From Nitrosopumilales archaeon CG_4_9_14_0_2_um_filter_34_16 (GTDB taxonomy: Archaea > Thermoproteota > Nitrososphaeria > Nitrososphaerales > Nitrosopumilaceae), in contig PFRJ01000038.1 of assembly GCA_002788515.1 (NCBI GenBank), positions 1 through 13,788 on the forward strand: a stretch of 13,788 nucleotides of DNA, given 5' to 3'. The translations under genes and the position numbers were made by a program. The notes below the pieces were generated by a model. That model was given only the letters and a program-made list of their open reading frames with translations, made no database searches and was not told the origin of the DNA. Positions 1 through 5,287 of the stretch are shown in pieces. The number at the start of each line of letters is the position of its first letter. Position 1 is the stretch's first letter.

Positions 1-782
1 ATCCTGTAGAAGAAACACCAAAAGAACCTCTCTCAGAAAATAATTCTCCAAAAAAAAATAATTCAGAAACTATTGTCCCAAACGTAAACAGTTTACCTGA
101 TAAAGAAATTGTCACTGTTCAAGAAAAAACTCCTCAAACTAAAATAAAGCAACAAAATAATTTGACTGTTGAAGATATTGAATTGGGAATATTACTTAAT
201 CAAATTACTTTAGAATGCGATTCAAGCATTTACACTGATGCTATCTCGTATTATGATGGAATGGGTCCTGCCTTGTATCGATTGTGTAAGTTTGATAGTT
301 CGTTGAATTTTTTCAATGAGTCCCTATCTGATAATCCATATGATGTAGAAATCCTAGTCAACAAAGGCTCCGCTCTAGGAAAACTTGGTTATTATTCTGA
401 AGCAATAAAATACTATGATCAAGCTATTCACATTAATCCTGATTTCCTACCTGCAAAAAATAATAAAGCAAATGCACTTGCTATGTTAGGATATTTTGAT
501 GATGCTGTGGTATTGTATAATGAAATATTAGAACAAAATCCTAACTATGTCACAGCCAAGAAAAATCTTGATATTGTATTATCTCAGAATGCAAACTTTT
601 CTAATGGTTCTTTAGAATCTAATACTAAAAACGTGGATTATGTTGAATCATCTTCAAAAACTAATTCCCAAAATTCTGCACTAACTGATACAACTTCTGA
701 AAAATCAAAACTCGGTAATTTTTTTGATGAAGTAGGTAGTGTATTTTCAACCTTAGGTTCTTTGTTTGGTTTTCTAAACTAA
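1..782 (+). CDS. TPR-repeat protein, 5' end outside the window
   Basis: The frame is open from base 3 with no stop, so the TTG at 162 is not a convincing start and the gene begins upstream of the window. The first 55 or so visible residues are a low-complexity linker rich in Glu, Pro, Asn, Lys and Thr. Two clear tetratricopeptide repeats follow at about bases 345-446 and 447-548, each with the A..LG.Y..A...Y..A....P pattern, preceded by a more divergent one at about 240-344. A Ser/Asn-rich stretch then leads to a short C-terminal amphipathic Phe/Leu/Gly-rich tail. TPRs are protein-protein interaction scaffolds; the partner cannot be told from here. No catalytic motif is visible. It is separated from rpl30e by 74 bp containing a TATA box, so it is probably not part of the ribosomal operon. 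Confidence 0.8.
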   Translation, partial: PVEETPKEPLSENNSPKKNNSETIVPNVNSLPDKEIVTVQEKTPQTKIKQQNNLTVEDIELGILLNQITLECDSSIYTDAISYYDGMGPALYRLCKFDSSLNFFNESLSDNPYDVEILVNKGSALGKLGYYSEAIKYYDQAIHINPDFLPAKNNKANALAMLGYFDDAVVLYNEILEQNPNYVTAKKNLDIVLSQNANFSNGSLESNTKNVDYVESSSKTNSQNSALTDTTSEKSKLGNFFDEVGSVFSTLGSLFGFLN

Positions 783-816
783 TTTTTAATTATTATACCC
801 TCGATTTTTCAATAAA

Positions 817-825
817 CCTATAAAG
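817..825 (+). promoter_or_regulatory. TATA box for the rpl30e operon
   Basis: CCTATAAAG is a good archaeal TATA element. Its centre lies about 36 nt upstream of the rpl30e ATG, predicting a transcript start near 847 and a leader of roughly 10 nt that holds an AGGA (847-850). The T-rich stretch 781-795 just upstream may end the TPR transcript. Confidence 0.5.
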
Positions 826-856
826 CCCTATCAAGACGATCGACATAGGAAACCAC

Positions 857-1180
857 ATGAGTAAGATACTTGAAAAATCATTAAGAGATGCCCGTAAAGA
901 AGATAGATTGACAATGGGTACTAAACAAGTTTTGAACTCTGTAAAAAATTCAAAGCTGATTGTATTGTCTCAATCAATTAAGAAAAAAACGTTTGAGCAA
1001 ATTGAATCCGATGCAAAAAAAGAAAAAATACCTTTAGTTAACTTTCAAGGAACATCAGTCGCGTTAGGTAGATTATGCGGCTTACAATTTAGAATTTCGA
1101 CAATTTCATTTACTTCTTTAGACGATGCAAGCATCAAATCAATTTTAAAAGATACAACAGTTGAGGAAAAAAATGATTAA
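857..1180 (+). CDS. rpl30e: 50S ribosomal protein L30e
   Basis: The 107-aa product has the compact alpha-beta-alpha layout of the L7Ae/L30e/S12e/Gadd45 RNA-binding family: a basic N-terminal helix, a KNSKLIVLSQS strand at about residues 30-40, and the loop VNFQGTSVALGRLCG at about 61-75, which is the family's typical V.....S..LG..CG signature. In archaea this family member precedes nusA and rps12, as here. Length fits archaeal L30e (about 100 aa). It binds a kink-turn in 23S rRNA of the large subunit. ATG at 857 has AGGA 6 nt upstream. It is the first gene of the operon. Confidence 0.92.
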   Translation: MSKILEKSLRDARKEDRLTMGTKQVLNSVKNSKLIVLSQSIKKKTFEQIESDAKKEKIPLVNFQGTSVALGRLCGLQFRISTISFTSLDDASIKSILKDTTVEEKND

Positions 1181-1201
1181 TTGTATTTTATTTAATGAAA
1201 G

Positions 1202-1208
1202 TTTAAAT
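1202..1208 (+). promoter_or_regulatory. possible internal TATA box ahead of nusA
   Basis: TTTAAAT sits in the 64-bp gap between rpl30e and the nusA-like gene. Its centre is about 40 nt before the nusA ATG, giving a predicted start near 1231 and a short leader with AGGA at 1235-1238. It could give nusA-rps12-rps7 a second promoter. AT-richness makes chance matches common. Confidence 0.35.
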
Positions 1209-1244
1209 GAGACATTTTTTGTTCGGAGTTAAATAGGAATTCTA

Positions 1245-1709
1245 ATGACACAATCCATAAAACTTTCAACTGATCAGATGCGAATGATGTCTCTTTTTCA
1301 AAATGTTACTGGTGCAACTGCTCGTGATTGTGTAGAAGATGAAAAACAAGATAGAGTGATTTTTGTAGTTAATTCTGGTAAGATGGGACTTGCAATTGGC
1401 AAAGGTGGCATTCATATCAAATCCTTACAAAATATTGTTAAAAGAAATGTCGAACTGGTAGAATTTGATGATGATCCAGCAAAATTTCTCACAAACTTGC
1501 TAAATTCTAAACTAATTTCTGAAGTAAAAATAAATAAACGAGCCGATGGAACAAAACAGGCAATAGTTATGGTAGATCCAAGAAAAAAAGGAATTGTGGT
1601 TGGAAGGGAAGGTAGGAATGCAGAAAAAGCACGATTACTTGCAAAACGATATTTTGATATTAGCAGTGTATTGATTAATAGTCCTGAACGTGCAACTTTG
1701 GAGCTGTAG
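1245..1709 (+). CDS. nusA: NusA-like KH-domain transcription/RNA-binding factor
   Basis: The 154-aa protein has two KH domains in tandem: the first GxxG loop is IGKGG at about residues 52-56, the second VGREG at about 119-123, each followed by the expected helix. It lacks the N-terminal RNA-polymerase-binding domain and the S1 domain of bacterial NusA, which is normal for the short archaeal homologue. Its position between rpl30e and rps12 is the standard archaeal arrangement. Bacterial NusA modulates pausing and termination; the archaeal role is less well defined. AGGA lies 6 nt upstream of the ATG, and the stop is 3 nt before rps12. Confidence 0.92.
   Translation: MTQSIKLSTDQMRMMSLFQNVTGATARDCVEDEKQDRVIFVVNSGKMGLAIGKGGIHIKSLQNIVKRNVELVEFDDDPAKFLTNLLNSKLISEVKINKRADGTKQAIVMVDPRKKGIVVGREGRNAEKARLLAKRYFDISSVLINSPERATLEL
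1700..1703 (+). promoter_or_regulatory. Shine-Dalgarno site of rps12 inside the end of nusA
   Basis: GGAG overlaps the last codons of the nusA-like gene and lies 9 nt before the rps12 ATG at 1713. It supports that start and suggests translational coupling across the 3-nt gap. Confidence 0.5.
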
Positions 1710-1712
1710 TAT

Positions 1713-2150
1713 ATGAGAAAATCACCACTTGGATTATTTGCCGGAAGAGTTCTTACAACTAAAAAGAAGAAACAGAGATGGGCAATCTCTACTTACAAAA
1801 GAAGAAAATTAGGTATTGATAAAAAATCTGACCCTCTTGGAGGTGCACCACAGGCTCGTGGTATTGTTTTAGAAAAAGTTGGTATTGCAGCAAAACAGCC
1901 AAACTCTGCTGTTAGAAAATGTGTTCGAGTTCAATTAATTAAAAACGGAAAAACAGTTACAGCATTTTTACCAAGAGACGGTGCAATGAACTTTATTGAT
2001 GAACACGATGAGGTACACATTCAAGGTATGGGTGCAACCCAAGGTGGTGCAATGGGAGATATTCCAGGAGTTAGATTCAAAGTTTTCAAAGTTAACGGTA
2101 CATCCCTTCATGAACTGGTAATTGGTAAGAAGGAGAAACCAAGGAGATAG
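1713..2150 (+). CDS. rps12: 30S ribosomal protein S12 (uS12)
   Basis: The 145-aa product carries the hallmark uS12 core: KQPNSAVRKCVRVQLIKNGK at about residues 61-80, then PRDGAMNFIDEHDEV at about 87-101 and GDIPGVRFKV at about 115-124, with a basic C-terminus. The Lys- and Arg-rich N-terminal extension and overall length match the archaeal/eukaryotic (S23e) form. uS12 sits at the decoding centre and affects accuracy. The gene is tightly packed: 3 nt after nusA and 2 nt before rps7, whose Shine-Dalgarno site lies in its last codons. Confidence 0.97.
   Translation: MRKSPLGLFAGRVLTTKKKKQRWAISTYKRRKLGIDKKSDPLGGAPQARGIVLEKVGIAAKQPNSAVRKCVRVQLIKNGKTVTAFLPRDGAMNFIDEHDEVHIQGMGATQGGAMGDIPGVRFKVFKVNGTSLHELVIGKKEKPRR
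2141..2148 (+). promoter_or_regulatory. strong Shine-Dalgarno site of rps7
   Basis: AAGGAGAT overlaps the rps12 terminus and ends 4 nt before the rps7 ATG at 2153. It is the best Shine-Dalgarno match in the window and fixes the rps7 start. Overlap with the rps12 stop suggests coupled synthesis of S12 and S7. Confidence 0.75.
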
Positions 2151-2152
2151 AC

Positions 2153-2752
2153 ATGGCTGAGACAAAAAATTTGTTGCTGTTTAGAAAATGGGATCTATCT
2201 AATATTGAAGTTAAAGATCCTGGACTAAAGTCTGCAATATCTTTGAAAAAACAAATTTTACCTTACACTTATGGTCGTTCAGCACTAAAGAGATTCAACA
2301 AAGCCGACGTTAACATTGTTGAAAGATTAATCAACAAGACAATGCACTTTGGAAAAAAATATTCAAAAAACACTGGTCGTATGACTGGTAAGAAATCTAA
2401 ATTACTTAACACAGTAAAAACTGCATTTGATATTATTGCATTAAAAACTGGTCAAAACCCAGTTGAGATTCTAGTAAGGGCAGTAGAATTTTCTGCACCA
2501 AATGAAGATACAACTAGAATAGTTTATGGCGGTACTGTTTATCATGTTTCAGTAGATGTTGCCCCAATCCGTAGAGTCGATTTAGCTCTAAAGTTTATTG
2601 CAGATGCTATCAAGGAATCTACTTTCTCAAATCCAAAACCTATTGAAGAGCATATGGCTGAACAATTGATGCTTGCAGCAGCAAATGATCCTAACGCTCC
2701 TTCTGTAAAGAAAAAGAACGAGTTAGAGCGTATCGCACAAGCATCTAGATAG
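2153..2752 (+). CDS. rps7: 30S ribosomal protein S7 (uS7)
   Basis: The 199-aa product matches archaeal uS7 in length. Recognisable blocks are the basic HFGKKYSKNTGRMTGKK segment, the helical LNTVKTAFDIIALKTGQNPVEILVRAVE block, the hairpin GGTVYHVSVDVAPIRRVDLAL, and the C-terminal ERIAQASR, which is strongly conserved in archaeal S7. uS7 initiates folding of the 3' domain of 16S rRNA and contacts E-site tRNA. It ends the operon; no elongation factor gene follows. A short T5 run directly after the stop (2756-2760) may serve as terminator. Confidence 0.96.
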   Translation: MAETKNLLLFRKWDLSNIEVKDPGLKSAISLKKQILPYTYGRSALKRFNKADVNIVERLINKTMHFGKKYSKNTGRMTGKKSKLLNTVKTAFDIIALKTGQNPVEILVRAVEFSAPNEDTTRIVYGGTVYHVSVDVAPIRRVDLALKFIADAIKESTFSNPKPIEEHMAEQLMLAAANDPNAPSVKKKNELERIAQASR

Positions 2753-2755
2753 AAA

Positions 2756-2760
2756 TTTTT
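2756..2760 (+). terminator. short T-run after rps7
   Basis: TTTTT lies 3 nt beyond the rps7 stop and before the convergent tRNA gene. Archaeal transcription can end at such T-runs without a hairpin. The run is short, so read-through antisense to the tRNA is possible. Confidence 0.3.
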
Positions 2761-2764
2761 CCAG

Positions 2765-2852
2765 TAGCCCGAGGCAGATTCGAACTGCCGTCTCCGCCTA
2801 TCCACTCTTGAGATCCAGAGGGCAGAATCCTTGACCGCTAGACTATCGGGCT
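2765..2852 (-). tRNA. tRNA-Gln (anticodon CUG) with a 15-nt intron
   Basis: Read on the minus strand, the gene folds into a full cloverleaf. The acceptor stem is AGCCCGA with UCGGGCU, the discriminator is A, and CCA is not encoded. The D-stem GUCU/GGAU encloses a loop with G18-G19. The anticodon stem is CUGCC/GGCGG, the variable region AGAC, and the T-arm GGCAG-UUCGAAU-CUGCC. The anticodon loop region is 22 nt, so it holds 15 extra bases; removing them after position 37 leaves loop CUCUGGA with U33 and anticodon CUG (2816-2818). The A1-U72 pair is typical of archaeal tRNA-Gln, which is normally charged as Glu-tRNA-Gln and then amidated by GatDE. The gene converges with rps7, 12 bp away. Confidence 0.93.
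2800..2814 (-). other. tRNA-Gln intron (archaeal, splicing-endonuclease type)
   Basis: Fifteen bases interrupt the tRNA at the canonical 37/38 position. The spacing fits a bulge-helix-bulge: exon bases 32-35 opposite intron bases at 2802-2805 (wobble-rich, with one C-U mismatch), a 3-nt bulge on each side, and a 2-bp intron stem closed by a UCAA loop. The helix is poor, so this is a relaxed motif. Boundaries are inferred from geometry and from the conserved loop CUCUGGA of the spliced product. Confidence 0.7.
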
Positions 2853-2876
2853 ACTTGAAGAAATTTTGATGTTTTA

Positions 2877-2885
2877 GCATATATT
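2877..2885 (-). promoter_or_regulatory. TATA box of the tRNA-Gln gene
   Basis: On the minus strand AATATATGC is centred about 29 nt upstream of the first tRNA base, predicting a transcript start a few bases ahead of the mature 5' end. The tRNA thus appears to have its own promoter, separate from the protein gene upstream. Confidence 0.5.
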
Positions 2886-2919
2886 CATTTGTTGTTTTGT
2901 GATGGTGTTTCTTGAAAAA

Positions 2920-3240
2920 TTATTTTATTCTAACTTCATGAATGGCAGTTGCGTAATCACATTCTGCTTTTAATCTCATATATGGAATTAATCTGAAATG
3001 AATAGAATAGATGTCTCTTTCTTTTAACAGAATTCCTTTCTGCATCAATGAAACTAATCCTCTTGATGGAATTGTAATTGTAACGTTTTTTTCTTCACAC
3101 ACTTGTTTTCGTTTCATTTGAAATTGTTTTAATGAAAATGCGACATCGTTGATTTCTAAAATTAGAGGCCAAACTATATCGTTCCACACAAATCTTCTAT
3201 TCTCTGTGGCTGAGGCATATTTTCCTTTTTCACTCAACAT
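2920..3240 (-). CDS. unrecognised protein of about 106 aa
   Basis: I do not recognise this protein. It is soluble-looking, with no signal peptide or membrane span, and contains a single Cys-rich-free basic core: an N-terminal RRFVWNDIVWPLI stretch, a probable helix LKQFQMKRKQVCEEK, then VTITIPSRGLVSLMQKGILLKERDIYSIHFRL, suggestive of a small alpha/beta fold. The frame can be read from a TTG at 3255 (111 aa), but that codon lies inside a palindrome. The TATA-like GTTATAAC at 3261-3268 is centred about 25 nt from the ATG at 3240, so I prefer a leaderless start there. The gene is divergent from the CxxCxxCC protein gene. Confidence 0.7.
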   Translation of the reverse strand: MLSEKGKYASATENRRFVWNDIVWPLILEINDVAFSLKQFQMKRKQVCEEKNVTITIPSRGLVSLMQKGILLKERDIYSIHFRLIPYMRLKAECDYATAIHEVRIK

Positions 3241-3242
3241 TA

Positions 3243-3268
3243 ATAACATCTGCAAAAGATGTTATAAC
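3243..3268. promoter_or_regulatory. divergent promoter region with an 8-bp dyad
   Basis: ATAACATC (3243-3250) and GATGTTAT (3258-3265) form a perfect inverted repeat with a 7-nt spacer. The right arm overlaps GTTATAAC (3261-3268), a self-complementary TATA-like element that could serve either strand. For the minus gene it is correctly placed, about 25 nt before the ATG at 3240. For the plus gene its spacing to the TTG at 3276 is too short. The dyad would cover the minus-strand core promoter, as an operator would. Confidence 0.5.
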
Positions 3269-3275
3269 TTAATAG

Positions 3276-3980
3276 TTGTCTCAAAATAAAATTGAAGAAT
3301 CATTGAATTTATTAGAAAAAGATTGGGATGTTGATCCAATTCTTCGAAAATTTATGTTGGGTAAAATTACTGATGTATCTGACTATCCAATTAAAGTTAA
3401 AGATGTAGTTTTTCATGTTCCTTATCTTAATTCTGAAAAAAAATTCATCCTGTGGAAATGTTTTTGGCCTGATTGCCATAACTGTTGCGATAGACAAGGC
3501 AGACTACCGTTGACATCTGATGATTTGATTACCATCGGTAAGGGCTTGAAATACAAAAAACCATCAGATTTTATAAAAAATGAAACTTTGACTGTTACAT
3601 ATCAGGAACCTGGTCCTTCAGGTCAATTAACAACAATGACTACTATTAATTTGAAAAGAAAATCAGATGAAACTGAATCTGACGATGGAACCCATATCTC
3701 ATGTAGGTTTTTAGATGATAAAGGAGCCTGCAGTATGCATCCGGATAGACCTGGTGTGTGTTATCTATACCCATTTTCAAGTTGGCTTGAAAATGAAAAA
3801 GGAAAGGCACGGGTACATGCAACCTATCAGTTTACTGGTGATTGCCCCGGATTTTATCTTGCAGAGACATTGGATCCGATGAAAGAGGAATTCAAAGACT
3901 ATTCTAAAACAATTTATGATTATAACATGGCTTCAAACAGAACAAATCGAGAAGGGTTTGGTTCAGTTAGTTTTAGTTAG
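3276..3980 (+). CDS. YkgJ-type CxxCxxCC metal-binding family protein
   Basis: The 234-aa protein has eight cysteines in the pattern of the zinc- or iron-chelating YkgJ/UPF0153 family: C62, C67, C70 and C71 in CFWPDCHNCC, then C143, C152 and C162 in C-RFLDDKGA-C-SMHPDRPGV-C, followed by the family's YPF, and C190 in GDCPGF. The residues between probably bind a metal or an Fe-S centre; the biochemical role of the family is poorly known. The TTG at 3276 is uncertain: no well-placed TATA or Shine-Dalgarno supports it, and TTG 3303 or ATG 3354 would keep all cysteines. Its last 4 bases overlap the convergent flavoprotein gene. Confidence 0.85.
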   Translation: MSQNKIEESLNLLEKDWDVDPILRKFMLGKITDVSDYPIKVKDVVFHVPYLNSEKKFILWKCFWPDCHNCCDRQGRLPLTSDDLITIGKGLKYKKPSDFIKNETLTVTYQEPGPSGQLTTMTTINLKRKSDETESDDGTHISCRFLDDKGACSMHPDRPGVCYLYPFSSWLENEKGKARVHATYQFTGDCPGFYLAETLDPMKEEFKDYSKTIYDYNMASNRTNREGFGSVSFS

Positions 3981-4990
3981 GCTTTAGCTACTTTCATCAA
4001 ATCTGCTATCTTGATGTTCATACCAAACCTGTCTTCGTTCTTTTTCATATATCTAAATATTGCAATAAAATCTGGTAGTGCTTTTAGAAAACTAAAATCT
4101 TTTTGAATTTTAGCTCTTACAAAATTGAATACTTTGGCATAAACTTTGTAATGCTTTTCTATTGCTTTTTCATATGCTTTAAAATCGTGCATGTTCTCCA
4201 AGAAAATTTCCACACACTGCATTGATGGAATGATGCCTTCACCTAATAATGCATACACTGTTCCAATTGATTCTCCTACCCCTACTACTTTTCCTGAATA
4301 GTATGGTTTGCATTTATCTGGAGTTGCTAATCTGATTGGGCGTCCTTTGGTTGCAATCACTTTTCCTCCATGTTTTTGTAAAAATTCATCAGTTGCTTTG
4401 ATGTGATTTTTATTGTAATCTCCAGCTCCAATATGGGCCCATTTTTCACCTAATGGGAAATACCAAAAATATCCTGACATTCCTGGAAATGGTTCAATGT
4501 AAAAATCATCATATGGTACGCCGTTCTCATATTCTACTTTGTATTCATAAGTTGGCAAAAAGAAATCTTCTTTTAATTTTGGAAGATAAACTCGGTTGAA
4601 ACCCGTACAATCAACTATCATGTCATACTCTTTTTCTAGTTCCTCTAATTTTGGCGCTTGACCGTAAACAATTTTGGAATCTTTTATGAAATCTTTAATC
4701 AATCCTAGTTTGTTATACGTGCATAATCCTTTCAATTTGATATCAAATTTTACATCATTATTCATTTTGACGTGCATGTTTTTCCCATCATGGATTAGAA
4801 AATCATCAAAATTCCTACCTGTCTTTTTGCAAAAATCTGCTAGTACTGGTTTGATTGTTCCCCATGCACAAATCGAATCATGTTTTTCTTTAACACTTCT
4901 TTCATATCCGACAACCTCATGTTCTGAATCTTTTAGTCTGGCCATAAGATAAGATCCTGCCACACCCATACCCATTACTGCTATCTTCAA
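3977..4990 (-). CDS. geranylgeranyl-reductase-like FAD-dependent oxidoreductase
   Basis: The product begins with a textbook FAD-binding Rossmann motif, KIAVMGMGVAGSYLMARL, immediately after the proposed start. Later features are the VDCTGFNR segment, the GYFWYFPLGEKWAHIGAGDY block and the second FAD-contact motif GKVVGVGESIGTVYALLGEGI, as in the geranylgeranyl reductase family of flavoproteins. Archaeal members saturate the isoprenoid chains of membrane lipids, but the family also includes other oxidoreductases, so the substrate is unproven. An ATG at 5044 would add 18 residues. I prefer TTG 4990 (337 aa), because the Rossmann strand then starts at residue 2 and a TATA-like TATTTATTA lies about 29 nt upstream. 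Confidence 0.82.
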   Translation of the reverse strand: MKIAVMGMGVAGSYLMARLKDSEHEVVGYERSVKEKHDSICAWGTIKPVLADFCKKTGRNFDDFLIHDGKNMHVKMNNDVKFDIKLKGLCTYNKLGLIKDFIKDSKIVYGQAPKLEELEKEYDMIVDCTGFNRVYLPKLKEDFFLPTYEYKVEYENGVPYDDFYIEPFPGMSGYFWYFPLGEKWAHIGAGDYNKNHIKATDEFLQKHGGKVIATKGRPIRLATPDKCKPYYSGKVVGVGESIGTVYALLGEGIIPSMQCVEIFLENMHDFKAYEKAIEKHYKVYAKVFNFVRAKIQKDFSFLKALPDFIAIFRYMKKNEDRFGMNIKIADLMKVAKA

Positions 4991-5014
4991 GATATTCAGA
5001 AATCGACTCACACC

Positions 5015-5023
5015 TAATAAATA
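5015..5023 (-). promoter_or_regulatory. TATA-like box for the FAD oxidoreductase
   Basis: Minus-strand TATTTATTA is centred about 29 nt before TTG 4990, inside the N-terminal extension that an ATG at 5044 would give. This placement argues for the shorter, leaderless gene. Confidence 0.45.
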
Positions 5024-5080
5024 CACTATCTGGTATCTTCTCATTATGGGTTTTCGTTAGTAGGAAAAAGTAGTGTTAGT

Positions 5081-5100
5081 TAAATATCAAAATTATATAT
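5081..5100 (+). promoter_or_regulatory. TATA-like elements ahead of the three-hairpin element
   Basis: TAAATAT (5081-5087) and TTATATAT (5093-5100) are both acceptable archaeal TATA boxes. The first predicts a plus-strand start near 5110, at the outer stem of the downstream element; the second predicts one near 5122, at the first hairpin. The local AT-richness limits confidence. Confidence 0.35.
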
Positions 5101-5108
5101 TCTATTTG

Positions 5109-5253
5109 AAAAGGTAGTCTCTCATCTGATTACAACAAGTTTCAGATCTTAAGATAATCACTGTCATCAGAAAACACTGGTTTCTGATCTTAAGTGAAGA
5201 GCTGTCATCAAAAGCCCATTGGGATTTGATCTTAAGCTCAACCTACCTTTTTT
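5109..5253 (+). ncRNA. candidate structured RNA or operator: three tandem hairpins in an outer stem
   Basis: An outer inverted repeat, AAAAGGTAG (5109-5117) with CTACCTTTT (5243-5251), encloses three hairpins. Their arms are ATCTGA/TCAGAT (5124-5129, 5142-5147), ATCAGAAA/TTTCTGAT (5166-5173, 5181-5188) and ATCAAA/TTTGAT (5207-5212, 5225-5230, with an inner CCC/GGG). Each is followed directly by CTTAAG (5148, 5189, 5231), giving a 41-42 bp period. Arm bases change between copies but pairing is kept (T-A to A-T, G-C to A-T). A T6 run (5248-5253) could end a plus transcript, with TATA-like boxes upstream. The sequence is nearly self-complementary, so the strand is uncertain. A DNA operator with three sites on one helical face is the main alternative. 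Confidence 0.5.
5122..5236. repeat. three tandem imperfect repeats ending in GATCTTAAG
   Basis: Units at 5122-5153, 5164-5194 and 5205-5236 are 31-32 bp long with two 10-bp spacers. All begin TCATC and all end GATCTTAAG; the interiors differ except for the paired arms. The unit ends and the spacing are more conserved than the loops. Confidence 0.85.
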
Positions 5254-5258
5254 ATTCA

Positions 5259-5266
5259 ATTAAATT
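5259..5266 (+). promoter_or_regulatory. TATA box of the nitroreductase gene
   Basis: ATTAAATT is centred about 26 nt before the ATG at 5288, the spacing expected for a leaderless archaeal transcript. It lies after the T-run of the three-hairpin element, so the nitroreductase seems to be transcribed independently of it. Confidence 0.5.
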
Positions 5267-5287
5267 GGTAATATTTTTAGAAAACAC

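Noticed and set aside
162..164. TTG as the true start of the TPR protein
   Set aside because: The same frame is open back to base 3 with a plausible low-complexity linker, and no promoter or ribosome site precedes 162.
1968..2165. Minus-strand 65-codon ORF across the rps12 end
   Set aside because: It is antisense to highly conserved rps12 sequence and spans the rps7 start; its composition is not protein-like.
2542..2805. Minus-strand 87-codon ORF across the rps7 end and the tRNA
   Set aside because: It overlaps rps7 antisense and runs into the tRNA gene, so it cannot be an independent protein gene.
2765..2852. tRNA-Glu reading (CUC triplet inside the intron)
   Set aside because: Placing CUC as anticodon breaks the CUGCC/GGCGG anticodon stem; the CUG reading gives the usual Gln loop CUCUGGA and an A1-U72 pair.
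5122..5236. CRISPR-like array
   Set aside because: Only three units, the conserved parts are just the ends and the arm symmetry, the 10-bp spacers are far too short, and no cas genes are near.
5109..5251. C/D box sRNA on the minus strand (TGATGA and CTGA motifs occur there)
   Set aside because: The motifs fall inside the hairpin arms and loops, their order and spacing do not form a regular C-D'-C'-D set, and the hairpins would compete with the fold.
5103..5256. MITE or other mobile element with 9-bp terminal inverted repeats
   Set aside because: The only flanking direct repeat is TATT, which is trivial in AT-rich sequence, and no second copy is seen in the window.
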